NCBI RefSeq assembly: GCF_003046295.1
Contig: NZ_PZZN01000003.1
Span: forward strand, 248,001 to 312,000
Source: Sphingomonas aerolata
GTDB lineage: Bacteria > Pseudomonadota > Alphaproteobacteria > Sphingomonadales > Sphingomonadaceae
Length of the DNA stretch: 64,000 bases
Direction: 5' to 3'
Both the position numbers and the translations under genes were made by a program. Below the pieces are notes generated by a model. The model was not told the DNA's origin. It searched no databases and saw only the letters and a list, made by a program, of their open reading frames with translations. This document shows positions 28,618 to 37,180 of this stretch, one piece after another (position 1 is the stretch's first letter; each line of letters opens with the position of its first letter).

Positions 28618-28704
28618 CAGCGCGTGCACATGCGTCCCCTGCGCCGGCGATGCCGCGGCGTTGCTGCTGGCCTTCGCCATTCGCCGGGGATAGCGCAAGA
28701 GGCG

Positions 28705-29244
28705 ATGGAGGAGACGGTCGTGCAGGGGTTTGGAAAGACGGTGCTGGTGACCGGCGGTGCGCGCTCGGGCAAGAGCCGCCATGCGCAGGCTTTAGCAGAG
28801 GCGGCTGGTGGGGCCGCGCTGGTCTATATCGCGACCGCGCAGGCGTTCGACGGGGAGATGACCGAGCGGATCGCGCGGCATCGCGCCGAGCGGGACGAAC
28901 GGTGGCGGACGGTCGAGGTGCCGCTCGCGCTGGCGGCGGCGATCGCCGAGGCGGACGCGCCGGACGGGGTGATACTGGTCGACTGCCTGACCTTGTGGGC
29001 GTCGAATTTGATGCTGGCGGAGGCGGATGCAGAGACGGCGATCGCCGCATTGCTGGATGCGATCGGTCGCGTCGCGGGGCGGCTGGTGCTGGTCACCAAC
29101 GAGGTCGGGATGGGGATCGTGCCCGACAATGCGATGGCGCGGCGGTTCCGCGATCTGGCGGGGATGCTCAACCAGCGGGTCGCGGCTGCGGTCGAGACGG
29201 TCGATCTCGCGGTGTCCGGGCTGACGATCCGGATGAAGGGATAG
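28705..29244 (+). CDS. cobU: Adenosylcobinamide kinase / adenosylcobinamide-phosphate guanylyltransferase
   Basis: This bifunctional enzyme (CobP in P. denitrificans) phosphorylates adenosylcobinamide and then transfers GMP. The 179 residues contain the P-loop VTGGARSGKSRHAQALAE, the guanylylated-His region TERIARHRAERDERW, VDCLTLWASNLM and LVTNEVGMGIVPDNAMARRF. ATG 28705 has aagagg before it; a GTG 15 bases inside is possible. It stands alone on the plus strand, divergent from cobD, and is closed by a strong hairpin. Confidence 0.95.
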   Translation: MEETVVQGFGKTVLVTGGARSGKSRHAQALAEAAGGAALVYIATAQAFDGEMTERIARHRAERDERWRTVEVPLALAAAIAEADAPDGVILVDCLTLWASNLMLAEADAETAIAALLDAIGRVAGRLVLVTNEVGMGIVPDNAMARRFRDLAGMLNQRVAAAVETVDLAVSGLTIRMKG

Positions 29245-29248
29245 GGTG

Positions 29249-29271
29249 CCCCTCCCCGATATGGGGAGGGG
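29249..29271. terminator. Bidirectional terminator-like hairpin, cobU/FadL-porin
   Basis: A perfect 9-bp stem, cccctcccc at 29249-29257 and ggggagggg at 29263-29271 with a 5-base loop, lies in the 36-base gap between convergent cobU and the FadL-family gene. No long T-run follows on either side, so Rho-independent function is likely but not certain. Confidence 0.7.
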
Positions 29272-29280
29272 CGGTTAGCG

Positions 29281-30573
29281 TCAGAACGAGACGCGGGCGC
29301 CGAGCGAGGTGACGATCGCGCTGGCGTCGCGGAGCGCGCCGTTGGTGCGGATGATGCTGCCCGCGACCAAAGTGGCGCGGTCGATCGTCGTGTTCTCGAA
29401 GTCGACATATTGCGCGGCGGCGTCGACCGCGATGCGCGGCGTCAGCTGGTAGGAGGCACCGGCGGCATAGGTCCAGCGATCGGCGTCGGGGACGCGCGCG
29501 TCGCGCTGGCCGTCCTGGGTCGGCGTCTTGGTGCGCTGGACACCGCCACGCACGGTCAGCTTGGGCGTGACGTCATAGTCGAGGCCGCCCGCGAGGCTCC
29601 AGCTGTCGCGGTAGTTCTCCGGGATCGACGTGTTGAGCGGCGCGCCGAGATCGATCGTGTCGAACTTGCTCCAGTTGAACGCGATGACCTGTGCGTTGAG
29701 CGTCAGCTGATCGGTGGCGCGGACGCGGCCCGCGACGATGACCTGACCGGGCGTGTTGAACTCGGCGGTCGCGCCCGAGACTTCGGTGTTGCCGCCGGCG
29801 AGCGGGCCGAGCAGGCCGGTGACGACGAGGTCGCCCTTCAGCTTGTGGCGGATGCTCGACTTGTAGGTGACGCCGACGGTGGCGAAGTCGTTGTGGAGCT
29901 GGACGCCCGCGGTCCAGCCGAGATCCCAGCCGTCGCCGCTGAGTTCCTGGCGGCCGTCTGGCTGTGCTGCGGACACGTTGGGGAGCGCGTTGCTGAGGAT
30001 CGCGTCGGTATATTCGACGTTGAGCGCACCGCCGACACGGAGCCAGTCGGTCAGCTCGACGCCGATCGAGGGCTGGATGTCGATCGTGCGCAGGCGGGTC
30101 TTGTCCGCGCTGTAGCGGGCCCAGCTGTCGGCGTCATAGTTGGTCGTGAAGCTGAACGGCGAGGTGACGACGAGGCCGACCGCGATCCGGTCGGTCAGCG
30201 GATAGGCGACCGCACCCGAGGGGACGACGCCCTTGTTGACCGGGTCGCTCGAGTTCGACTGGCCGCTGATCGCGGTGCAGGGCTGGCCGCCCGGACGGCA
30301 GATCTGCGAGCCGGTGTCGATCACGTCGCCGCGCGGGATGATCGCGCTGGCGCTGAGCGTCGCGCTGCCGTCGCGGATGCCGGCGATCGCGGCGGGGTTC
30401 CACCAGAGCGACGCGGCGCCGGTATCGGCGGCCTCACCCGAAAACGCACGGCCCGCGCCGCGCGCCGACTGCGCCTGGAGATAGAAGGCGTCGGCATAGG
30501 CGGTGCTGGCGCATCCGAAAGCGGAGACGAGCGCGGTCACGGCCAGCAACGGGGCCTTGGTACGAAACGACAT
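29281..30573 (-). CDS. OmpP1/FadL-family outer-membrane transporter
   Basis: This 430-residue porin takes up long-chain fatty acids or other hydrophobic molecules. The signal peptide ends near CASTAYA. The mature N-terminal hatch region shows FYLQAQSARGAGRAFSGEAA and DTGAASLWWNPAAIAGI, the NPA motif typical of FadL. The chain ends in Phe (GARVSF) for outer-membrane assembly. A Cys pair (QICRPGGQPC) is unusual for the family and could form a disulfide. Beta-oxidation genes nearby support a fatty-acid substrate. It starts 50 bases after the DUF2147 stop and probably shares its transcript. Confidence 0.93.
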   Translation of the reverse strand: MSFRTKAPLLAVTALVSAFGCASTAYADAFYLQAQSARGAGRAFSGEAADTGAASLWWNPAAIAGIRDGSATLSASAIIPRGDVIDTGSQICRPGGQPCTAISGQSNSSDPVNKGVVPSGAVAYPLTDRIAVGLVVTSPFSFTTNYDADSWARYSADKTRLRTIDIQPSIGVELTDWLRVGGALNVEYTDAILSNALPNVSAAQPDGRQELSGDGWDLGWTAGVQLHNDFATVGVTYKSSIRHKLKGDLVVTGLLGPLAGGNTEVSGATAEFNTPGQVIVAGRVRATDQLTLNAQVIAFNWSKFDTIDLGAPLNTSIPENYRDSWSLAGGLDYDVTPKLTVRGGVQRTKTPTQDGQRDARVPDADRWTYAAGASYQLTPRIAVDAAAQYVDFENTTIDRATLVAGSIIRTNGALRDASAIVTSLGARVSF

Positions 30574-30623
30574 TTACAAAATTCCTGAACGCTAACTTTT
30601 GGGGAGATGAAAGGGACCTGGAA

Positions 30624-31034
30624 TCAGCGGACGCGCGTCCAGGTCTGGGTCTTGCAGAGCGGGAAGAAGACGCAGCCGCGCAGCTTCAGCTGGTTCGCGC
30701 CGACCGGGGTGATCTTGCCGCTATAGGTCTTGCCGTCCTCGGCATTGTAGACCTGGCCGCTGCTCCAGACGCCGTCCTTGTCGGACTTGAAGCCGCTGAG
30801 CATCTGCATGCCCTGGATCGGGCGGCTGCGCAGCGCGGTGTTGCTGTTGTTCGCGTCCTTCATCGACGGGTTGGCGCGCAGCGCGTCGGAGGTCAGGATC
30901 TTGCCGCAGATCGAGGGGCCGCAGCGCGCGATCTCGACGATGGCGTTGTGCGTCTCGGTCCGCCAGCGGCCGACCACGGTGTCGGCGGTCGCGGGCGCGC
31001 CGGCGAGCAGCGCGGCGATCATCATCAGGGACAT
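30624..31034 (-). CDS. Secreted DUF2147 protein
   Basis: This 136-residue protein starts at ATG 31034 with ggagagga upstream. It has a signal peptide (MSLMMIAALLAGAPATA), then the DUF2147 pattern VVGRWRTETHNAIVEIARCG, YNAEDGKTYSGKITPVG, LKLRGCVFFPLCKTQTWTRV. Four cysteines suggest disulfides in the periplasm. The fold is a small beta-barrel; the family's role is unknown to me. It precedes the FadL-family gene and the upstream region carries several operator-like repeats. Confidence 0.88.
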   Translation of the reverse strand: MSLMMIAALLAGAPATADTVVGRWRTETHNAIVEIARCGPSICGKILTSDALRANPSMKDANNSNTALRSRPIQGMQMLSGFKSDKDGVWSSGQVYNAEDGKTYSGKITPVGANQLKLRGCVFFPLCKTQTWTRVR

Positions 31035-31085
31035 CGTCTATCCTCTCCTAGTGTCGGGCCGCCGCATCTGTACGGTCACCCAGTG

Positions 31086-31163
31086 TATTTGCGAGCCCCG
31101 CGACCTATTCGCGAGTCCGCTGCCGTATACGGCATGTCATCGACCCGCCTAGATTTGTACAAA
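31086..31163. promoter_or_regulatory. Operator-rich region upstream of the DUF2147-FadL operon
   Basis: Two near-identical 13-base direct repeats, tatttgcgagccc at 31086 and tattcgcgagtcc at 31106, lie exactly 20 bases apart. A perfect 14-base palindrome, tgccgtatacggca, lies at 31121-31134, and a perfect 10-base palindrome, tttgtacaaa, at 31154-31163. These look like binding sites for at least one dimeric regulator. The regulator is not identified. Confidence 0.55.
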
Positions 31164-31219
31164 CAATAGTCAAGTGTTCTTACTGATCAGGGCAGGTGAA
31201 AAATTGGTCATGCGCGGGT

Positions 31220-31243
31220 GTTCCCCCGCTCGCGCGGGGGAAC
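31220..31243 (-). terminator. Terminator-like hairpin after the FadN-type gene
   Basis: A perfect 10-bp stem, gttcccccgc at 31220-31229 and gcgggggaac at 31234-31243 with a 4-base loop, begins five bases past the stop codon on the minus strand. A short T-run appears only about a dozen bases further on, so it may end transcription or protect the 3' end. Confidence 0.65.
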
Positions 31244-31247
31244 TGTC

Positions 31248-33569
31248 TCAGTTGCGCAGTGGCTTACCCGTCTGGAGCATGTGGACGACGCGCGCCTGGG
31301 TGCGCTGGTCCCTGACGCTCGCCATGAAGGCGGCGCGTTCGAGGTCGAGGAGCTGCGCCTCGGTGACGGTGTCGACGAGGTCGGCCTCGCCGCCGGTCAG
31401 CACCTCGGCGAGGCGGTCGGCGACCACCACGTCATAGTCGGTCGCCATGCCCTTCTTGTGGAAGTCGGACACCGCCATCGACAGCCCGGTACGACCGCTC
31501 GCGCCCGCCAGACGGAAGGTCGGCGGCTCGGGGGCGACATAGCCCTCGACGAGCGACAAGGCCTTTGCCTTGGCGTCGGCGAGCAGGCGATCGCGGTTCA
31601 TCGTGATGCCGTCGTCCTTGCGCAGGATCATCATCTCCTTCGCTTCCGCCGCCGACTTGGCGACCTGCGCGGTGGAGACCGCCTGGAACACCTTGGTCAG
31701 CGCGGGTATGGGGCCGTTGGGGAGCGTGCGCGACTTCGTCCAGCGGTCGAGCATCTCGCCATTGCCGCCCCAGCCGGGGACGAGCCCGACGCCGCATTCG
31801 ACGAGGCCGGCATAGGTCTCGGCATGCGCCTGGACCGCGTCCGAGTGGAGCAGCATCTCGCAGCCGCCGCCGAGCGCCAGTCCTGCGGGCGCGCTGACGA
31901 CGGGGAAGGGCGCGTATTTCAGCGCCTTGTACGCCTGCTGCCCGCGCGCAACGCTGGCCTCGACCATGTCCCACAGGCCCGCACCGACCGCGAACATCGC
32001 CGCGCCGAGATTGGCGCCGGCCGAGAAGTTGCTGCCCTCGTTATAGACGACCAGCGCCTTGAAGCGCTCGCGCACGACCGGGACCGCTTCCTCGATGAGT
32101 GCGATGACCTGATCGTCGAGCGCGTTCATCTTGGTGTGGAATTCGAGCGCGGCGACACCGTCGCCGACGTCCCAGAGCGACGCCGAGGCGTTGGTCAGGA
32201 CGGGCTGCGAGCGGAGCTTGATGTCCTCGAGCAGTTCGACGCCGTCGGCGCGCGGCACGTCGACATAGTCGCCGCCGGTGGTGAGATACTGGCGGTTGCC
32301 GTTCTCGACGCGGTAGAAGGGACGGTCGCCCGCGGTCGTCAGGATCGGAGGCACGTCGCGGCCCTCGGCGGCGAGACGCTGTGCCAGCAGGCCCGGCCCC
32401 ATCCGGTCGATCAGCTCGAACGGCCCGTATTTCCAGTTGTACCCGAGCTTCATCGCGTCATCGATCGCGACGATATCATCCGCCGCCTCGCCGACGAGCA
32501 TCGCCGCATAGGACAGCGTGTTGCCGAGGATCGTCCACGCATAGGTGCCGATCCTGCCGGGCTCGGCGATCAGCGCGGCGAGATCCTTGCCGGTCTTGCC
32601 GGGCAGCTCGGCGGGCTTCGCCTCGGGGCGATAGTCGCCGGTCGCGAGGTCGAGCGACAGCTTGGTGCGCGTCGCCTTGTCGAAGCGGTAGAAGCCGCCC
32701 TTGCCCTTGCGGCCTGTGAACCCTTCCGCGATCATCTTGTCGACGAGCGGCATGTCGCGGACGGTGTCGAAATAGGGATCGCCCGCGGGGAGCGTCGAGG
32801 AGAGGCTCTTCGACAGCAACGGCATCAGGTCGACGCCGACGAGATCGACCAGACCGAAGATCCCGGTCTTCGGCACGCCCATCGGCCGGCCACCGATCTG
32901 GTCGGCCTCCTCGACGGTCAGCCCCTGGTCCATCGCCGCGTTGATCGCGATCGCCAGCCAGTAGGTGCCGATGCGGTTGGCGATGAAGCCCGGCGTGTCC
33001 TTCGCGCGGACGATGCGCTTGCCCATGAAGCGATCGACGAAATCCTCGACCTTCTCCGCGACCGCGACGTCGGTATGCTCGCCGCGGACGATCTCGACCA
33101 GCCGCATGTAGCGCGGCGGGTTGAAGAAATGGGTGATGAGGAAGTCGGCCTTGAACTGGTCCGAGCGGCCGTCGACGAGATGGCCGAGCGGGATCGTCGA
33201 GGTGTTCGACGAGACCGCGGTGCCCGGACGCTTGAGCGCCTCGAGCTTGGCATAGAGCGCCTGCTTGATGTCGAGCCGTTCGACGATCGCCTCGACGATC
33301 CAGTCGCATTCCGCGACGCGGTCGAGATGGTCGTCGATATTGCCCGTCTCGACCAGCTTGGCCGCACGCTTCGACATGAAGGGGGCGGGGTCGGTCTTGA
33401 GCATCTTCGCGACCGCGCCCTTGGCGACCGCATCGCGATCGTCACCCTCGCGGGGCACGATGTCGAGCAGCAGCACCGGGATACCGGCGTTCGCGACTTG
33501 CGCGGCAATCCCTGCGCCCATGACTCCCGCGCCGATGACGCAGACCTTTTTCACCTGATCGACCATCAT
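31248..33569 (-). CDS. fadN: FadN-type 3-hydroxyacyl-CoA dehydrogenase/enoyl-CoA hydratase
   Basis: This bifunctional beta-oxidation enzyme has about 773 residues. The NAD-binding dehydrogenase comes first (VCVIGAGVMGAGIAAQVANA), followed by the 3HCDH C-terminal domain (FFNPPRYMRLVEIVRG, RAKDTPGFIANRIGTYW). A crotonase domain comes last (FKALVVYNEGSNFSAGANLG, GGGCEMLLHSDAVQAHAE, VGLVPGWGGNGEML). This order is the FadN arrangement and the reverse of FadB/FadJ. ATG 33569 overlaps the thiolase stop (ATGA), so the enzyme pair is coupled. Confidence 0.93.
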   Translation of the reverse strand: MMVDQVKKVCVIGAGVMGAGIAAQVANAGIPVLLLDIVPREGDDRDAVAKGAVAKMLKTDPAPFMSKRAAKLVETGNIDDHLDRVAECDWIVEAIVERLDIKQALYAKLEALKRPGTAVSSNTSTIPLGHLVDGRSDQFKADFLITHFFNPPRYMRLVEIVRGEHTDVAVAEKVEDFVDRFMGKRIVRAKDTPGFIANRIGTYWLAIAINAAMDQGLTVEEADQIGGRPMGVPKTGIFGLVDLVGVDLMPLLSKSLSSTLPAGDPYFDTVRDMPLVDKMIAEGFTGRKGKGGFYRFDKATRTKLSLDLATGDYRPEAKPAELPGKTGKDLAALIAEPGRIGTYAWTILGNTLSYAAMLVGEAADDIVAIDDAMKLGYNWKYGPFELIDRMGPGLLAQRLAAEGRDVPPILTTAGDRPFYRVENGNRQYLTTGGDYVDVPRADGVELLEDIKLRSQPVLTNASASLWDVGDGVAALEFHTKMNALDDQVIALIEEAVPVVRERFKALVVYNEGSNFSAGANLGAAMFAVGAGLWDMVEASVARGQQAYKALKYAPFPVVSAPAGLALGGGCEMLLHSDAVQAHAETYAGLVECGVGLVPGWGGNGEMLDRWTKSRTLPNGPIPALTKVFQAVSTAQVAKSAAEAKEMMILRKDDGITMNRDRLLADAKAKALSLVEGYVAPEPPTFRLAGASGRTGLSMAVSDFHKKGMATDYDVVVADRLAEVLTGGEADLVDTVTEAQLLDLERAAFMASVRDQRTQARVVHMLQTGKPLRN

Positions 33570-34702
33570 GCGCGCTCCAGCACCGTTGCGATGCCCTGAC
33601 CGCCGCCGATGCACTGGGTGGCGAGCGCGTAGCGGCCGCCTTCGCGCGCGAGCAGGGCTGCAGCCTTGCCGACGATGCGCGCGCCGGTCGCGCCGAGCGG
33701 ATGGCCGATCGCGATCGCGCCGCCATCGAGGTTGATCGTCTCGTCCTTGAGCCCGAGGTCGCGGATGCAGGCGATCGCCTGGCTGGCGAACGCCTCGTTG
33801 ATCTCGACCACGTCGAGGTCGGCGACGGTGATGCCGGCGCGCTCCATCGCCTTTTGCGAGGCGTAGATCGGACCGAGGCCCATCGTCGACGGCTCGTTGC
33901 CCGAAACCGCGACCGACTTGATGCGCGCGAGGATGGTCAGGCCGTGCTTCGTCGCGAACTCTTCCGAGGTGACGAGGACGGCGGAGGCGCCGTCGGTCAG
34001 CGGCGAGGAGGTGCCGGCGGTAACCGAACCGTCCGCGCTGAATGCAGGCTTCAGGCCGGCGAGCGCTTCGGTGGTGGTGCCGGCGCGGATCGTGCCGTCC
34101 TGGCTGACCGGGCCCGCCTTGGTCTGGATCGTCACGATCTCGTCGGAGAGACGGCCATCGGCGCGCGCGGCGGCGGCCTTGTCCTGGCTCTTCACCGCGA
34201 ACGCATCCTGCTCGGCGCGGGTGATCTGGTAATCGCGTGCGACGTTCTCGGCGGTCTCGCCCATGCCCATGTACGCGCCGGCGTTCTTCTTGAAGAGATC
34301 CGGGTTGGGGAGCGGGTTGTAGCCGCCCATCGGCACGCGGCTCATCGATTCGAGCCCGGCGCAGATGAACGCGTCGCCAGCGCCGATGTTGATCTGGCCG
34401 ACCGCGATGTGGATCGCGCTCATCGACGAGCCGCAGAAGCGGTTGACCGTCATGCCGCCGACCGACAGCGGCAGGTCGGCGAGCAGGCCGATCATCCGCG
34501 CGACGTTCAGGCCCTGCTCGCCTTCGGGGAAGGCGCAGCCGAGGATGATGTCCTCGATCGCGGCGGGATCGACGCCGGTCTTGTCGAGCAGACCGCGGAT
34601 CGTCTGCGCGGCGAGATCGTCGGGGCGGACGCGGGCGAGATCGCCCTTGCCGGCAAGGTGGAACGGCGAGCGGGCGTACCCGGCGATGACGACGTTGGTC
34701 AC
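33566..34702 (-). CDS. Acetyl-CoA acyltransferase (thiolase)
   Basis: This 378-residue thiolase closes the beta-oxidation cycle. The nucleophilic Cys is in TVNRFCGSSMSAIHIAVGQI, the substrate His in NEAFASQAIACIRD and AIGHPLGATGARIVG, and the second Cys in LATQCIGGGQGIATVLE. The start is GTG 34702 (TNVVIAGYARSPF) with ggagagg seven bases away; no ATG fits. It heads the thiolase-FadN operon and is divergent from fadD across 133 bases. A FadA-type rather than biosynthetic thiolase is inferred from context. Confidence 0.93.
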   Translation of the reverse strand: MTNVVIAGYARSPFHLAGKGDLARVRPDDLAAQTIRGLLDKTGVDPAAIEDIILGCAFPEGEQGLNVARMIGLLADLPLSVGGMTVNRFCGSSMSAIHIAVGQINIGAGDAFICAGLESMSRVPMGGYNPLPNPDLFKKNAGAYMGMGETAENVARDYQITRAEQDAFAVKSQDKAAAARADGRLSDEIVTIQTKAGPVSQDGTIRAGTTTEALAGLKPAFSADGSVTAGTSSPLTDGASAVLVTSEEFATKHGLTILARIKSVAVSGNEPSTMGLGPIYASQKAMERAGITVADLDVVEINEAFASQAIACIRDLGLKDETINLDGGAIAIGHPLGATGARIVGKAAALLAREGGRYALATQCIGGGQGIATVLERA

Positions 34703-34835
34703 GATGATCCTCTCCAATTGCAATCGGTCCGCTTAAGACTTGCGGGCTACCCTTAAGGTGCGATACCTCTCCTATACGTCAAGGTGATGCGGCCTACAAT
34801 ATCAGTCGAGAGCGCACGCCGAAAAGGAGAGAGAG
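34703..34835. promoter_or_regulatory. Divergent promoter region, thiolase-FadN / fadD-merR
   Basis: The 133-base gap holds the palindromes cttaag (34732-34737) and ccttaagg (34751-34758). On the minus strand a ttgacg hexamer at 34783-34778 is followed after 19 bases by cttaag, a spacing typical of MerR-activated promoters. The MerR regulator encoded after fadD is the natural candidate. These are pattern matches, not proven sites. Confidence 0.35.
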
Positions 34836-36539
34836 ATGCTGGACACCGACGGCCGTGCGATCGGCGTACCGCTAGAAGGCGAAGCGCGTTTGCTGGGCGA
34901 CATGCTCGACACGGCGGTCCGCCGATTCGGGTCGCGGACGGTGCTCGATTTCCTCGGGTCGACGATGACCTATGCCGAGCTTGGCGACGCGGTCACGCAT
35001 GCGGCGCGGGGGTTGCAGGATCTGGGCGTGGTGAAGGGGACGCGGGTCGCGCTGTGCCTGCCGAACACGCCTTATTATCCGGTGCTGTTCTTCGCGGTGC
35101 TGAAGGCGGGCGGGATCGTCGTCAACGTCAACCCGCTCTATGTCGAGCGCGAGCTGTGCCACCTGCTGAGGGATTCGGGCGCGGAGATCATCGCGACCTG
35201 CGACATTACCGAGATCCATGCTCGCGTGCTGAAGGTCGCGGGTGAGACGGGGCTGCGGCATGTTATCACCTGCCCGATCGCGGGCGCGCTGCCGACGCTG
35301 AAGTCGATCGCCTACCGCATCTTCAAGCGCGCCGAGATCGCCAGCGCGCCGAACGACGCGCGGCATCGCAGCTTCGAGTCGCTGGTGCGCGCAAAGGGCG
35401 CGCCCACGCCGGTCGCGGTGACGCCGGACGAGGTCGCGGTGCTGCAATATACCGGGGGGACGACCGGCGAGCCCAAGGCGGCGATGCTGAGCCACGCCAA
35501 TCTGGTGTCGAACGCGGATGCGATGATGACGTTCGTCGGTGGCGAGACGCCCGAGCAGGACCGGGTGATGGGGGCGCTGCCGCTGTTCCACGTCTTCGCG
35601 CTGACGACGGTGCTGACCTATTCGATCCGCGCGGGCGCGCAGATGATCCTGTTGCCGCGGTTCGAGCTGCAGCAGCTGCTGAAGACGATCGTGCGGACCA
35701 AGCCGACCTATTTCCCCGCGGTGCCGACCATCTATGCCGCGATCACCAAGGCGGCGGAGACGCAGCCGATCGACCTGTCGTCGATCCATGCGTGCATCTC
35801 GGGCGGCGCGCCGCTGCCCGCCGAGGTGCGTACCGCGTTCGAGGCGGCGACGGGGTCGAAGCTGGTCGAGGGCTATGGCCTGTCGGAGGCGTCGCCGATC
35901 ATCACCTGCAATCCGATCGAGGGGCTGAACAAGCCGGGATCGGCGGGGCTGCCCTTTCCCGGCACGATCATCGAGATCCGCGACCGCGAGGACCCGACCC
36001 GGTTGCTGCCGGTCGGTGAGAATGGCGAGATCTGCGCGCGTGGCCCGCAGGTTACGCAAGGATATTGGCACAAGCCGGAAGCAAGCGCTGCGCTGTTCGC
36101 GGACGGCGCGCTGCGCACCGGGGATGTCGGGCATCTCGACGCGGACGGCTATCTGTTCATCGTCGACCGCATCAAGGACCTGATCCTGTGCGGCGGCTAC
36201 AATGTCTATCCGCGCGTGATCGAGGAGGCGCTGTACGAGCATCCCGCGGTCGCCGAGGTGGTGGTGATCGGGGTCGCCGACGCCTATCGCGGCCAGGCGC
36301 CCAAGGCGTTCGTCACGCTGGTCGAAGGTGCGGTCGCAACCCCTGTGGAATTGCGTGATTTTCTGCGCGACAAGATCAGCAAGATCGAGCTTCCCCGCGA
36401 GGTCGAAATCCGCGACACTCTGCCCAAGACGTTGATCGGCAAGCTATCCAAAAAGGAACTTGTCGCGGAGGAAGAGGCCAGGCTGGCACGCGCGATGCCG
36501 GCCGGGGCGGCGTCGGGGGAGAGGGGAGCGACACCGTGA
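34836..36539 (+). CDS. fadD: Long-chain fatty-acid-CoA ligase
   Basis: It activates fatty acids with ATP and CoA at the inner membrane. The 567 residues carry the AMP-binding motif VLQYTGGTTGEPKAAMLSHA, GALPLFHVFALTTVL, the EGYGLSEASPIITCNP block, the adenylate-binding RTGDVGHLDADGYLFIVDR and the C-terminal catalytic Lys region PKTLIGKLSKKEL. ATG 34836 has a purine-rich gagagagag directly upstream. It is divergent from the thiolase operon and overlaps the merR gene by 4 bases (GTGA). Confidence 0.94.
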   Translation: MLDTDGRAIGVPLEGEARLLGDMLDTAVRRFGSRTVLDFLGSTMTYAELGDAVTHAARGLQDLGVVKGTRVALCLPNTPYYPVLFFAVLKAGGIVVNVNPLYVERELCHLLRDSGAEIIATCDITEIHARVLKVAGETGLRHVITCPIAGALPTLKSIAYRIFKRAEIASAPNDARHRSFESLVRAKGAPTPVAVTPDEVAVLQYTGGTTGEPKAAMLSHANLVSNADAMMTFVGGETPEQDRVMGALPLFHVFALTTVLTYSIRAGAQMILLPRFELQQLLKTIVRTKPTYFPAVPTIYAAITKAAETQPIDLSSIHACISGGAPLPAEVRTAFEAATGSKLVEGYGLSEASPIITCNPIEGLNKPGSAGLPFPGTIIEIRDREDPTRLLPVGENGEICARGPQVTQGYWHKPEASAALFADGALRTGDVGHLDADGYLFIVDRIKDLILCGGYNVYPRVIEEALYEHPAVAEVVVIGVADAYRGQAPKAFVTLVEGAVATPVELRDFLRDKISKIELPREVEIRDTLPKTLIGKLSKKELVAEEEARLARAMPAGAASGERGATP

Positions 36540-36919
36540 ACGAGCGGCAGGACGATCTTACCGGGATTCAGGACGTGTCGCAGGCGCTGGGGGTCAGCGC
36601 GCGGACGCTGCGTTTCTATGAGGACAAGGGGCTGATCGAGCCGTGCCGGATCGGCACGACGCGCGTCTATACGCGGCGCGACGTCGCGCGGATGCAGCTG
36701 ATCCTGCGCGGCAAGCGGCTGGGATTCTCGCTGCGCGACATCGAGGAGTTTCTCGTCCTGTACGATGCGGATCCGCAGCATGTCGAACAGATGCGCGCGC
36801 TCGCCGAACGCTGTCGCCAGCGGATCGACGACCTGCAGCAGCAGCAGGCGGCGATCGCGCAGACGCTGGAGGAACTGGAGAAGATCGAGGCGCAGGCGCT
36901 CGAGCGGATCGCGTCCTGA
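36536..36919 (+). CDS. MerR-family regulator, probable controller of fatty-acid genes
   Basis: This 127-residue protein has an N-terminal winged helix (IQDVSQALGVSARTLRFYED, then GLIEPCRIGTTRVYTRRDVA) and a C-terminal coiled-coil rich in Gln and Glu (RQRIDDLQQQQAAIAQTLEE) for dimerisation. There are no metal-binding cysteines in the C-terminal part, so an organic effector such as an acyl-CoA is more likely than a metal. The GTG start at 36536 is coupled to fadD. Its likely target is the divergent promoter upstream of fadD. LiuR/FadR-like MerR proteins of proteobacteria are the closest functional analogy. Confidence 0.88.
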   Translation: MNERQDDLTGIQDVSQALGVSARTLRFYEDKGLIEPCRIGTTRVYTRRDVARMQLILRGKRLGFSLRDIEEFLVLYDADPQHVEQMRALAERCRQRIDDLQQQQAAIAQTLEELEKIEAQALERIAS

Positions 36920-36976
36920 CCGGCCTGTAACGCGCGCGCGGTTGCGCCGGCTCGCGCGGCGCGGCAGGGATGGGTG

Positions 36977-37177
36977 ATGCGTACCATCTCCTCCGCCGTC
37001 GGCGTTCGTCTCTATCATCTCGACGATGCGCTCGAGGGCGGGGCGGCTACTACGCTGTTCTACGGCCCGCTCGGCGGGGCGCTGGCGATTGCCGCGCAGC
37101 AGAGCGAGGAGGTCCAGGCGGGGCTGTACATCGCGACCGAGAACGACGTCGTCGCCTATCTCGATCTCGACGAGTGA
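36977..37177 (+). CDS. Small hypothetical protein (66 aa)
   Basis: The ATG at 36977 (an in-frame GTG lies just before it) has aggga seven bases upstream. The frame runs to 37177 with a composition like a real acidic protein: VRLYHLDDALEGGAATTLFY in the middle and GLYIATENDVVAYLDLDE at the end. There is no signal peptide or membrane segment. It lies 57 bases after merR and ends 3 bases before the convergent flavoprotein gene. I do not recognise a family. Confidence 0.5.
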   Translation: MRTISSAVGVRLYHLDDALEGGAATTLFYGPLGGALAIAAQQSEEVQAGLYIATENDVVAYLDLDE

Positions 37178-37180
37178 GGC

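Noticed and set aside
31218..33599. A 793-codon plus-strand frame opposite the FadN-type gene
   Set aside because: It covers a well-recognised bifunctional enzyme in antisense and has no recognisable motif or good ribosome site.
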